Positions 40,886 to 48,735 of a stretch of 55,454 bases of DNA are shown in pieces. The notes under the pieces were generated by a model. The model was given only the letters and a program-made list of their open reading frames with translations, was not told the DNA's origin and made no database searches. Position 1 is the stretch's first letter, and every line of letters starts with the position of its first letter. The position numbers and the translations under genes were made by a program. Origin of the DNA: Cohnella xylanilytica (GTDB lineage Bacteria > Bacillota > Bacilli > Paenibacillales > Paenibacillaceae); NCBI RefSeq assembly GCF_014212175.1, contig NZ_JACJVR010000072.1, forward strand, positions 1 through 55,454, in the 5' to 3' direction.

Positions 40886-42601
40886 GTGAGGCGGTTCCGG
40901 TTCAGAATCTCGGTGAAAATCACGATCGGCTACGTCGCGCTTCTGCTGTTCCTGGCCGGCGCCCTGCTGATCGTCTCGTGGACGATCGATCGGCTGCAGC
41001 GGGAGATCGAAGCGGTGACGAGCCGCGATCTCAAGGTTCAGGAGCTGACGTACCAGATCGACAAGAACGCTTCGGATATGGAGAACAACCAGCGCGGCTA
41101 CCTGATCGCCGGCGGCGAGGATTACCTCAAGGCGTACGAAGGTGCGTTGGACAAGTGGAAGATGAACGGCGGGCAGCTGCGCGGCTATCTGGAAGGGTCG
41201 GACGAACAGACCAGCCGGCTGGCGAGCGTGGAGAACGCCATCGAGCAGTGGATCTCGCTGGCGGATCGGCAGATCCAGGAAGCCCGTCCGGGCGCGCAGT
41301 CCGCGGAAGAGCTGGAGAAGCTGTTCTCCGCGGATTCGGGGCGCAAGCAGATGGAAGGAATGCGCGAGCAGCTGTCGAGGCTCCGCCAAGCCGAGAAGGT
41401 CGCGATGGACGAGCGGGTGAAGGCGCTGCGGGACAGCAACGGCCGTCTCCGCGGGCTGCTGTTCGTCGTGTTCGCCGCCCTGACCGCGTGCACGATTCTG
41501 TTCTCCTGGATCGTCTCCCGCCACGTGACGCGGAACATCCGCAAGGTGACGGAGGCGGTGTCCGACATCGCCAAGTCCGGTGGCGACCTGACGAAGCGGA
41601 TCGAGGTGAAGACGAGTGACGAGACGCTCGAGCTGAGCCGCGAGACGAACGCGCTGCTGGCTTCCCTTCAGAGCATGATCGGCCGCATCCAGGAGCAGGC
41701 GCGAGGGCTGTCCGAGGTGTCCGGCACGATCGGCGTCGGCGCCGAAGGCGCGATCCGGATCAACGGGCAGGTGAACGACGCGATCCGGAGAGTCGCCGAG
41801 GGGGCCGAGCAGCAGGTGGCCCAGACCGAAGAGATTACGGCCATCATGGCCGAAGCGATGAAGGGGCTGGAGCAGGCGGCCGCCGATTCCCGGGAGGTGG
41901 GGGATCTGGCGCTGGCGACGCGGGAGGCCGCGGACGACGGCGGACGGCACCTGGACAAGACCGGGGAGGAGATCGGGCGGATCGAGGGGATTTTCGGCCG
42001 GATTCGCGAGAGCGTGCAGGAGCTGTCCGAACAGTCGGGGCGAATCCAGGAGATCGCGGGCTATATCTCGGAAGTATCGACGCAGACGAACCTGCTGGCG
42101 CTGAACGCCGCCATCGAAGCGGCGCGGGCCGGCGTTCACGGGCGGGGATTCGCGGTCGTCTCCGCGGAGATCCGCAAGCTGGCGGACCAGACCGCTCATT
42201 CGGCGCGCCAGATCTCGCAGACGCTCGGGAGCCTCGACGACGGCGTCGGCCACATCGCGGAGCTGATCGAGAGCAGCTCGGAGGCCGTGTACGGAGGCAC
42301 GGCGTCGATGCGCGAGGCGGGCGACAGCGTGCGCCGGGTCGTCGACAGCGTCAGCCGGTTGACCGGGCAGATGCTCGAGGTCGCCGCGTCGGTCGAGCGG
42401 ATCGCCTCGGGCAGCAGCCAGGTCGTGAGCGCGAGCGAGGAGATCGGCCGGGTGACGGAGGAGACCTCCGCGTTCGCCGAGCAGATGACGGCCATGGCCG
42501 AGGAGCAGAACGCCGCGTTGCGGCAGTTCGCGGTGACGTCGGAGCGGCTGGGCCGCGTCTCGGACGCGCTGAGGGAAGTCGCGGGCAACTTCCGGGTGTG
42601 A
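40886..42601 (+). CDS. Methyl-accepting chemotaxis protein (CHASE3-type sensor)
   Basis: A 571-residue chemoreceptor. The first membrane helix is about 8-30 ([20 protein letters not shown]). The outside helical-bundle domain of the CHASE3 type contains [20 protein letters not shown]. The second helix is about 190-212 ([20 protein letters not shown]), followed by HAMP and a long signalling coiled coil whose tip contains [16 protein letters not shown] near 405. It lies 22 bases after the FAH gene with a GTG start behind GAGAGGAGG. It therefore belongs to the catabolic island and probably directs movement toward the substrate or a linked signal. Confidence 0.92.
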   Translation: MRRFRFRISVKITIGYVALLLFLAGALLIVSWTIDRLQREIEAVTSRDLKVQELTYQIDKNASDMENNQRGYLIAGGEDYLKAYEGALDKWKMNGGQLRGYLEGSDEQTSRLASVENAIEQWISLADRQIQEARPGAQSAEELEKLFSADSGRKQMEGMREQLSRLRQAEKVAMDERVKALRDSNGRLRGLLFVVFAALTACTILFSWIVSRHVTRNIRKVTEAVSDIAKSGGDLTKRIEVKTSDETLELSRETNALLASLQSMIGRIQEQARGLSEVSGTIGVGAEGAIRINGQVNDAIRRVAEGAEQQVAQTEEITAIMAEAMKGLEQAAADSREVGDLALATREAADDGGRHLDKTGEEIGRIEGIFGRIRESVQELSEQSGRIQEIAGYISEVSTQTNLLALNAAIEAARAGVHGRGFAVVSAEIRKLADQTAHSARQISQTLGSLDDGVGHIAELIESSSEAVYGGTASMREAGDSVRRVVDSVSRLTGQMLEVAASVERIASGSSQVVSASEEIGRVTEETSAFAEQMTAMAEEQNAALRQFAVTSERLGRVSDALREVAGNFRV

Positions 42602-42701
42602 GGTAGGGCGTTCATCCTCTCATCCCCATCCGACTCGGCATCGAATCCGCATCCGACTCGATATCCGTTTAAAGATCCGATTCCGCTTCGGATACACGTC
42701 G

Positions 42702-42750
42702 AATAACCAAATCCCGTCGTTTTCGCAGGCGCGGATTTGGTTATTTTGTT
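42702..42750 (+). terminator. Terminator ending the catabolic island
   Basis: AATAACCAAATCC (42702-42714) is fully complementary to GGATTTGGTTATT (42733-42745), followed by TTGTT. This is the first convincing terminator on the forward strand since the start of the GntR gene. Confidence 0.82.
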
Positions 42751-42774
42751 CGTATGGGCGCTAACGGGGTTATG

Positions 42775-43395
42775 TTATGCTCTGGCGTCCAGCAGGCTGC
42801 CCGGCGGCACGGCCGCTACGTTCTTGCCGCCTCTCGAGTCGTAGCCGACGACGGTGCCCGGAGCGGGGCCGATTCGCAGGGAGCCCGCTGCGGATTCGGC
42901 TAGAGGAAAGGCCGAAGCCGCTGGCGTCGCCGCCAATGTCGTCGACGGCGCATGTATGCGCGCTATGGATCTAGCGGAAGTTACGGATGGTGCCGATGAT
43001 GAAGGATTCGCAGGAGTCGCAGGAGTCGCAGGCCGACGCGCATTAGTGGCGGAAATTGCGGAAGTCGAAGAAGTTGCAGAAGTTGCAGAATTTGAAGAGA
43101 TTGCAGAAGTTGCGGAAGATGCAGAAGTTGCGGAAGTTGCCGAAGTTGCGGATGTTGCCGAAGTCGAAGTAGACGCAAATGCCGCGCTGGACGCGGAAGG
43201 TTCAGAAGACGGGGCGGTCTTGGCTAAGGATGCCTTCTCTTCGCGAGCGGGCTGCTCGTCGCGGGATCTTCTTCCGGAGAACCTCCGGTATCTCTCGGAG
43301 AAGGCGTCGAAGTCCCGTTCGAAGAACGGATAGACCGGGTAAAACGGGCGAATCGCGGCAGCGGGATCGACGCGAGGCAGGGAGCGAAGCCACAT
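42775..43395 (-). CDS. Ser/Ala/Thr-repeat protein, unknown function
   Basis: A 206-residue protein I do not recognise. The N-terminus has order (MWLRSLPRVDPAAAIRPFYP, then ERDFDAFSERYRRFSGRR). The middle (about 75-130) is a low-complexity run of SAT and SAS triplets, and the tail ends GYDSRGGKNVAAVPPGSLLD. No signal peptide or membrane helix is visible. GAGAGGAGGAACCTGC before the ATG supports this strand. The opposite strand is also open through the repeat (AEVAEVAE type) but has no good ribosome binding site. The repeat-rich composition and the small neighbour would fit a spore-surface or assembly protein, but that is a guess. Confidence 0.6.
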   Translation of the reverse strand: MWLRSLPRVDPAAAIRPFYPVYPFFERDFDAFSERYRRFSGRRSRDEQPAREEKASLAKTAPSSEPSASSAAFASTSTSATSATSATSATSASSATSAISSNSATSATSSTSAISATNARRPATPATPANPSSSAPSVTSARSIARIHAPSTTLAATPAASAFPLAESAAGSLRIGPAPGTVVGYDSRGGKNVAAVPPGSLLDARA

Positions 43396-43596
43396 GCAGG
43401 TTCCTCCTCTCGGACTCAACGAAGATAGGTTCGCCCTTATTTTACCACACCTAGCGCTCGTTCGAACCAGTCGGCGCGCTGCCCGCGAGGGATGGCTCCC
43501 TGTTCGCGGGCAGCATGGAGGACGGGAAGGACGGCCATCTTCGTCGCGTCGAACGGTAACGGCCCGCCGGTTCCCGGCTTCGCTCGACTCCCGAAG

Positions 43597-43989
43597 TTAC
43601 ATCACCAGAACCGCCTCGATCGGGTCCAAGGGCAAGATGACCCGGGGGCCGGCCACCGGCGGGGCCAGCTCCAGCGTTCCCCATCCATCCGACGCGGCGC
43701 CGGAGCTCTCCGCTCCAACGGTTTTGTTTTCGCTCTTGATGCCGGCCTTGCTGCGGGAACGCTTCCCGGTCCGGCGGGAATGCGCGGCGACACTGCGGCG
43801 CTTCCGTGCGCGCGAAGGAGCGAGCTCGGACAGATCCTCGTCCAGCTCTCCGTTCAGCACGACTTTGCCGTGGGCGCATCCCGTGAGCAGGCCGTAGTGG
43901 CGGGCGCCGTCGTTCATGACGACGCAGACGGGAAGGCCGCGAAGCGAGAGCAGATGCTCTTCGTCGGCGGGCACGAATTCATCCAACAT
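43597..43989 (-). CDS. Small protein of unknown function, Sm-like beta pattern
   Basis: A 130-residue protein. The N-terminal part reads LSLRGLPVCVVMNDGARHYG followed by LLTGCAHGKVVLNGE, and the C-terminus is PRVILPLDPIEAVLVM. Strands with a glycine-turn pattern split by a basic, disordered middle (about 55-95, RARKRRSVAAHSRRTGKRSR) recall a small Sm-like barrel with a long insert. Function is unknown. ATG is preceded by GAGGGGGTGG. It lies upstream of the Ser/Ala/Thr-repeat gene on the same strand, 201 bases away. Confidence 0.65.
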   Translation of the reverse strand: MLDEFVPADEEHLLSLRGLPVCVVMNDGARHYGLLTGCAHGKVVLNGELDEDLSELAPSRARKRRSVAAHSRRTGKRSRSKAGIKSENKTVGAESSGAASDGWGTLELAPPVAGPRVILPLDPIEAVLVM

Positions 43990-44296
43990 GGCTACCACCC
44001 CCTCGGGGAATGTTCAAACCCAGTGTATTCACCCGGGGGCGAACGCGTATGGACACGAACCTATTTTCATCAAAAGCAAAGGGGCAAACGGCCCGCATTC
44101 TCGATAAGCGGAAAAAAACGTCTTGTTGGGGACGCATCAGTTGGCGGCACGTCGAACAAGCGGAAAGCCCGAATCGGCGAAGCCCGAGGGGAGCGAAGGA
44201 GGACCGCTGGGCGAACTTCAAAATAATAGCAATCGCACGGCGATGTATGATAAACTACTGACACGCATCCAATCTTGACCAAGAGAGATGAGGATC
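43990..44296. other. Divergent intergenic region before zwf
   Basis: 307 bases without a convincing gene. It must hold promoters for zwf (forward) and the small gene at 43597 (reverse). TATGAT at 44246-44251 is a possible -10 for zwf, but I find no matching -35. I see no known RNA element. Confidence 0.5.
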
Positions 44297-45850
44297 ATGA
44301 CGGACAAAAACATCGAACAACTCGCCGCCGAGGGCGCGGTCTATTTTATTTTCGGAGCGACTGGCGACCTGGCCAGACGCAAGCTGTTCCCCGCGCTGTA
44401 CAGCCTGTACCGCGAAGGGAAGCTGGGACGAAGCTTCGCGATCGTCGGCCTCGCCCGCAGGCCCCGCACGGACGAGCAGTTCCGGGACGACGTGCTGGAG
44501 TCGATCCGGGAGTTCTGCCGCTACAAGCCGGAAGAAGGGGGCGACTGGCGCGAATTCGCCTCGCGCTTCAGCTACCATTCGCTCGACATCGGCAACGTGG
44601 AAGGCATGCGCCGGTTGAACGAGTCGACGCTGGAGCTGGAGAAGCGCTACGAGATCCCGGGCAACCGGCTGTTCTATCTGGCGCTGGCGCCGGACCTGTT
44701 CGGCACCGTGTCCCGCAACCTGCGCGACGGCGGCATGCTGGAGAGCAAGGGCTGGCACCGCCTCGTCATCGAGAAGCCGTTCGGCTACGACTACCCGTCC
44801 GCCGAGCGCCTGAACGAGGAGATCCGCCAGGTGTTCCGCGAGGACGAAGTGTTCCGCATCGACCACTACCTGGGCAAGGAGATGGTCCAGAACATCGAGG
44901 TCATCCGGTTCGCGAACCAGTTCTTCGAGCCGCTCTGGAACTCGAACCATATCGCGAACGTGCAGATCACGCTGGCCGAGACGGTCGGCGTCGAGGAGCG
45001 CGGCGCGTATTACAACAAGTCGGGCGCGCTGCGCGACATGGTGCAGAACCATATGCTCCAGATGCTGACGATGATCGCGATGGAGCCGCCCAGCCGTCTC
45101 GACCCGGAGGACATCCGCGACGAGAAGGTGAAGGTGCTGCGCTCGATCCGCCGCTTCGCGTCGGCGGAGGACGTTAGCCGCCGGGTCGTGCGCGGCCAAT
45201 ACGCCGAAGGCTCCGCCAAGGGCAAGACGCTCCCCGGCTACCGGCAGGAGGAGTCGGTTCCGCCCGATTCGACGACGGAGACGTTCTTCGCGGCCCGCCT
45301 GTTCGTGGACAACTTCCGCTGGGCCGGCGTTCCGTTCTACGTCCGCACGGGCAAGCGTCTCCCGGTCAAGTCGACCGAGATCGTCATCGAATTCAAGAAC
45401 GTGCCGAACAACGTTCTGTTCGCCCGGCGCCAGGACCTGCAGCCGAATCTGCTCGTCATTCGGGTGAACCCGATGGAAGGCATCTACATCAAGACGAACG
45501 CCAAAAAGCCGGGCAACGACATGACCATCCAGCCGGTCGTCATGGAGTTCTGCCAGAGCTGCCTCGTCGGCATCAACACGCCGGAAGCGTACGAACGGCT
45601 CATCTACGACGCCGGCCGGGGAGATTCCACCTACTTCACGCGGTGGGACGAGTTGGCCGCCGCCTGGCAGTTCGTCGATCCGATCGCGGCCGCCTGGCGG
45701 GACCGGCCGGACGAGCTTGCCTTCTATCCGGCCGGGACGTGGGGACCGGAGCGGGCGTCCGGGCTTCTCGCCGAGGACGGCTTCCGCTGGTGGCCCGTCA
45801 ACGGCGAAGAAGAGGACAACGTCGTCTGGGTATCGAACTCGAAGGGATAA
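44297..45850 (+). CDS. zwf: Glucose-6-phosphate 1-dehydrogenase
   Basis: A 517-residue enzyme that oxidises glucose 6-phosphate to 6-phosphogluconolactone with NADP, the entry to the oxidative pentose phosphate path. The coenzyme loop is FGATGDLARRKLFP near the N-terminus. The active-site motif is FRIDHYLGKEMVQNI with the catalytic His. The C-terminal region includes WAGVPFYVRTGKRLP. Length is normal for the family. ATG at 44297 is preferred to ATG at 44288 because GAGATGAGG has proper spacing only to the former. Confidence 0.96.
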   Translation: MTDKNIEQLAAEGAVYFIFGATGDLARRKLFPALYSLYREGKLGRSFAIVGLARRPRTDEQFRDDVLESIREFCRYKPEEGGDWREFASRFSYHSLDIGNVEGMRRLNESTLELEKRYEIPGNRLFYLALAPDLFGTVSRNLRDGGMLESKGWHRLVIEKPFGYDYPSAERLNEEIRQVFREDEVFRIDHYLGKEMVQNIEVIRFANQFFEPLWNSNHIANVQITLAETVGVEERGAYYNKSGALRDMVQNHMLQMLTMIAMEPPSRLDPEDIRDEKVKVLRSIRRFASAEDVSRRVVRGQYAEGSAKGKTLPGYRQEESVPPDSTTETFFAARLFVDNFRWAGVPFYVRTGKRLPVKSTEIVIEFKNVPNNVLFARRQDLQPNLLVIRVNPMEGIYIKTNAKKPGNDMTIQPVVMEFCQSCLVGINTPEAYERLIYDAGRGDSTYFTRWDELAAAWQFVDPIAAAWRDRPDELAFYPAGTWGPERASGLLAEDGFRWWPVNGEEEDNVVWVSNSKG

Positions 45851-45907
45851 CGCGCGGGGACGCGAACCGAATCGAGCGACAAGTCAAGCAGCATGGGGGA
45901 GAAGCCG

Positions 45908-46534
45908 TTGTCCAAGCTATACGATATCTCGATGACGATTCATGCGGACATGCCTTCGTGGGGCAACGATCCGGCGAAGAAGCCCCGGATCGAGAACGTG
46001 CAGAACCACGACCAAGGCCAGCCGCACGAGAGTCTGCTGAGCCAGAACCTGCATACGGGCACCCACGTGGATGCCCCTCTTCATATGATCGCGGGCGGAG
46101 ACACGATCGAGACGATTCCGCTCGAGCAGCTCGTAGGACCGGCGCGCGTGCTCGACTTGACGCACGTCGAGGATTCGATCGCGAAGGCGGATCTGGAGCC
46201 GTTCGCCATTCGGAAGGGCGAGCGGCTGCTGTTCAAGACGTCCAGCTCCTTCAGCGAGGAGTTCCGCGACGACTTCGTGTTCCTGCGCGAGGACGGCGCC
46301 CGCTATCTCGCGGAGATCGGCATCCGGGTCGCGGCGATCGACGCGCTCGGGATCGAACGGTCGCAGGAAGGCTATCCGACGCACCGTACCTTGATGAAGA
46401 GCGGGGTCGTCATCGTCGAGGGCCTGCGGCTGAAGGACGTGCCGGCGGGCAACTACTGGCTCGTCGTCGCGCCGCTCAAGCTGACGGGAACCGAAGCCGC
46501 GCCGGCCCGCGCATTCTTGATCGGAGAGGAATAG
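45908..46534 (+). CDS. Cyclase-family metal hydrolase (kynurenine-formamidase-like)
   Basis: A 208-residue protein of the cyclase/KynB family. The metal-binding motif is HTGTHVDAPLHM, preceded by LYDISMTIHADMPSWG and followed by VAAIDALGIERSQE and THRTLMKSGVVIVEGL. Members hydrolyse formamides, lactams or cyclic esters. No tryptophan-degradation genes are near, so the substrate is uncertain. The TTG start at 45908 follows GGGGGAG at six bases; the in-frame ATG at 45893 has no ribosome binding site. It follows zwf by under 60 bases and may be co-transcribed. Confidence 0.88.
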   Translation: MSKLYDISMTIHADMPSWGNDPAKKPRIENVQNHDQGQPHESLLSQNLHTGTHVDAPLHMIAGGDTIETIPLEQLVGPARVLDLTHVEDSIAKADLEPFAIRKGERLLFKTSSSFSEEFRDDFVFLREDGARYLAEIGIRVAAIDALGIERSQEGYPTHRTLMKSGVVIVEGLRLKDVPAGNYWLVVAPLKLTGTEAAPARAFLIGEE

Positions 46535-46558
46535 CGGCCGGAAATCAATCTCCATCCG

Positions 46559-46611
46559 AAACTTCGCGTAACGACCCAAGGAGGGTTGTTACGCGAAGTT
46601 TCTTTTTTTGG
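46559..46611 (+). terminator. Terminator after the cyclase gene
   Basis: AAACTTCGCGTAAC (46559-46572) pairs perfectly with GTTACGCGAAGTTT (46588-46601), followed by CTTTTTTT. It ends the zwf unit immediately before the YhbD promoter. Confidence 0.9.
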
Positions 46612-46613
46612 TC

Positions 46614-46644
46614 TTTACAGCGTAACAATGTTATGTTACATTGT
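46614..46644 (+). promoter_or_regulatory. YhbD promoter with internal dyad
   Basis: TTTACA at 46614-46619 and TACATT at 46637-46642 are 17 bases apart. The inverted repeat ACAATG (46625-46630) and CATTGT (46639-46644) lies over the spacer and -10. A site placed between -35 and -10 is typical for MerR-type control. Confidence 0.6.
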
Positions 46645-46663
46645 GTTCAGGAAGGTGATACCG

Positions 46664-47290
46664 ATGACGGAACGGGAACTGATCTCGAAGAAGGAGCTGC
46701 TCGAGCTGACCGGAATCTCTTACGGACAGCTCTACCGTTGGAAGAGGAAGCAGCTGATCCCGGAGGACTGGTTCATCCGCAAGTCCACGTTTACGGGGCA
46801 GGAGACGTTTTTTCCCAAGGAGCTCATACTGGCGAGAATCGACCGCATTCTGAATATGAAGGACGATTTGTCGCTCGACGAACTCGCCGGCAAGCTGTCT
46901 CCGCTGCTGTACGAAGCGAAGCTGCGCAAGGATGAATTGTCGAAACGTAACATTGTTTCAAGGGTTGTCCTGGAACGGCTTGGCGCCCGCGACCCGGACG
47001 ACACGGTCTACTCGTTCGAGCAGACGCTCGCGTTCTTCGCGGCGGATCAACTGCTTCTGACCGGGGAGATGAGCCTCGACGAGGCGGATCTGCTGGCGCA
47101 GACGATGAAGGAGCACTTCTCGAAGTTCGAGGGCAAGACTTGCGAGCTGTGGTTCGTCCGGAAGATGGGCGTCTCGACGTTCCTGCTCCTCTCGGTTCCG
47201 TCCGAAGCGTACTTCGAGAGCGGAACGAAGGTCGTCGCCCGGCTGAACATGGCGGAGCTCGCGGAACAATTGCAAACGAAGCTGAACTAG
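46664..47290 (+). CDS. yhbD: YhbD-like MerR-type HTH protein (DUF4004)
   Basis: A 208-residue protein. The N-terminal helix-turn-helix (about 5-65) reads ISKKELLELTGISYGQLYRW and KRKQLIPEDWF, a MerR-like fold. The rest is helical, with YSFEQTLAFFAADQLLLTGE and a C-terminal domain LWFVRKMGVSTFLLLSVPSE. It matches Bacillus YhbD, which is likewise followed by yhbE and yhbF. The dyad in its own promoter suggests autoregulation and control of the two bactofilin genes. ATG follows AGGAAGGTGAT. Confidence 0.85.
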   Translation: MTERELISKKELLELTGISYGQLYRWKRKQLIPEDWFIRKSTFTGQETFFPKELILARIDRILNMKDDLSLDELAGKLSPLLYEAKLRKDELSKRNIVSRVVLERLGARDPDDTVYSFEQTLAFFAADQLLLTGEMSLDEADLLAQTMKEHFSKFEGKTCELWFVRKMGVSTFLLLSVPSEAYFESGTKVVARLNMAELAEQLQTKLN

Positions 47291-47301
47291 GAGGCATCGG
47301 A

Positions 47302-47976
47302 ATGGATAGAACCTTATTGGATCTGAATTTAAACGGCATCGGAAGCGCCGCCGGCGGTGAGTACCGCCATGTCCGATTGGACGGCGTATGCAAGCTGCTG
47401 TCGGACGTGTCGGCCGAGACGTTCGTCGTCAACGGTCACGGCTCGGCGCAAGGCGCCGTGCGAACGAAGCAATTCACTTGCAACGGCAAGTTCACGATCA
47501 AAGGCGCCTTGAACTCCGAGGAGGTGCGGATCGACGGCATGGTCGACACCGGATCGGTCAACGCGGACCGCGTGACGGCGAACGGAGGGCTCAGCTCCGA
47601 AGGGGACGTCGAGTCCGAGCTGTTCGAGCTGACCGGCTACTTCGACGTCGAGGGCCTGCTGAACGCCGGAACGATCAAGATCAGCCTGCACGGGGGAAGC
47701 CGGGCGCGGGAGATCGGCGGAGAGATCATCCGGGTTCGCAAGGGCAAGGATGCCAAGTGGAACAAGCTGGTCTCGTGGGCGATTCCGCGGCTGAACGTTC
47801 AGCTCGAGGCCAACGTCATCGAAGGAGACGACATCGAGCTGGAAGAGACGGTCGCCGCCGTCGTCCGCGGCAATCGCGTCGTCATCGGCAAGGGCTGCCG
47901 CATCGGCAAGGTCGAGCATAAAGGCGAGCTCGTCGTCCATCCGCAAGCGAAGGTCGACGAGCGGGTTCGGAACTAG
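47302..47976 (+). CDS. yhbE: Bactofilin-family protein (YhbE/BacE-like)
   Basis: A 224-residue polymer-forming cytoskeletal protein. It shows the right-handed beta-helix rhythm of bactofilins: short strands with regular Gly turns (GEYRHVRLDG, VRTKQFTCNGKFTIKGALNS, GDVESELFELTGYFDVEGLL). The insert at about 135-180 (KGKDAKWNKLVSWAIPRLNV) is typical of the YhbE/YhbF group. In Bacillus the pair (BacE/BacF) is needed for flagellar assembly. It starts 11 bases after yhbD behind AGGAGGC. Confidence 0.9.
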   Translation: MDRTLLDLNLNGIGSAAGGEYRHVRLDGVCKLLSDVSAETFVVNGHGSAQGAVRTKQFTCNGKFTIKGALNSEEVRIDGMVDTGSVNADRVTANGGLSSEGDVESELFELTGYFDVEGLLNAGTIKISLHGGSRAREIGGEIIRVRKGKDAKWNKLVSWAIPRLNVQLEANVIEGDDIELEETVAAVVRGNRVVIGKGCRIGKVEHKGELVVHPQAKVDERVRN

Positions 47977-48017
47977 ACCTCGGACCGAGGGGAAAATAGG
48001 AAGGGAGAATGAGGAAC

Positions 48018-48689
48018 ATGGACGCTGCGAGCGGTAATATGAGGTTGGTCGGAACGACGCAGTCCGGAGGCGGGAAGTTCCGCCACGTGAGAATAGCCGG
48101 GGAGAGCGAGCTCGTCGGCCGCACGGAATGCGAGTCTATCGCTTGCACCGGAACTTTGAAGGTGAAGGGAGACCTGCAGTCGGGGAGAATCAAGCTGACC
48201 GGGGAGTTGACGGTCGAAGGCGATCTGAAGGCGGGCCGGGCGGGCATGACCGGCCATGCGGACGTCCGCGGGAGCTGGCGCGGGGAAGAGCTGCGGCTGA
48301 ACGGGAGCCTGATCGTGAAGGGCGACCTGGAGAGCGAGGCCTGCCTCGTTCGGGGCGCCGCCAGCGTCGGGGGCCTGCTCAGCGCGGAGACGGTGGAGCT
48401 GAGAATGTTCGGCTCTTCGGCAGCCAAGGAGGTCGGAGGCGGAACGATCACCGTGAAGCGGAGCCGGATGGGCTCGATCAAGACGATGTTCACGTCCTCG
48501 CAGCCGGCCTTCTTCACGGCGGAGCTGATCGAAGGCGACCGGCTCGACCTGGAGCACACGAAGGCGCGGGTCGTTCGCGGCAACCAGGTGCGGATCGGCC
48601 CCGGCTGCGACATCGGCCGCGTCGAGTACCGCCGATCTCTGAGCAAGAGCAATGGAGCTTCCGTCGGCTCGGAAGCGAAGATCGACTAA
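48018..48689 (+). CDS. yhbF: Bactofilin-family protein (YhbF/BacF-like)
   Basis: A 223-residue paralogue of the preceding protein with the same beta-helix repeats (GGGKFRHVRIAGESELVG, TGTLKVKGDLQSGRIKLTGE) and the group-specific insert (KRSRMGSIKTMFTSSQPAFF). The two likely co-polymerise. ATG at 48018 is preferred because the GGGAG at 48003-48007 is too close to the ATG at 48009. Confidence 0.9.
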   Translation: MDAASGNMRLVGTTQSGGGKFRHVRIAGESELVGRTECESIACTGTLKVKGDLQSGRIKLTGELTVEGDLKAGRAGMTGHADVRGSWRGEELRLNGSLIVKGDLESEACLVRGAASVGGLLSAETVELRMFGSSAAKEVGGGTITVKRSRMGSIKTMFTSSQPAFFTAELIEGDRLDLEHTKARVVRGNQVRIGPGCDIGRVEYRRSLSKSNGASVGSEAKID

Positions 48690-48735
48690 GTTGCGATTGA
48701 AGGCGAAATCCCGATCATTGGAGGTTTATAAAACG

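Noticed and set aside
42627..42660. Short direct repeat CATCCGACTCG
   Set aside because: An 11-base repeat occurring twice just after the chemoreceptor gene, with no structure or further copies; likely chance.
42854..43333. Forward-strand frame of AEVAEVAE repeats
   Set aside because: No ribosome binding site; the reverse-strand frame has GAGAGGAGG and non-repetitive ends.
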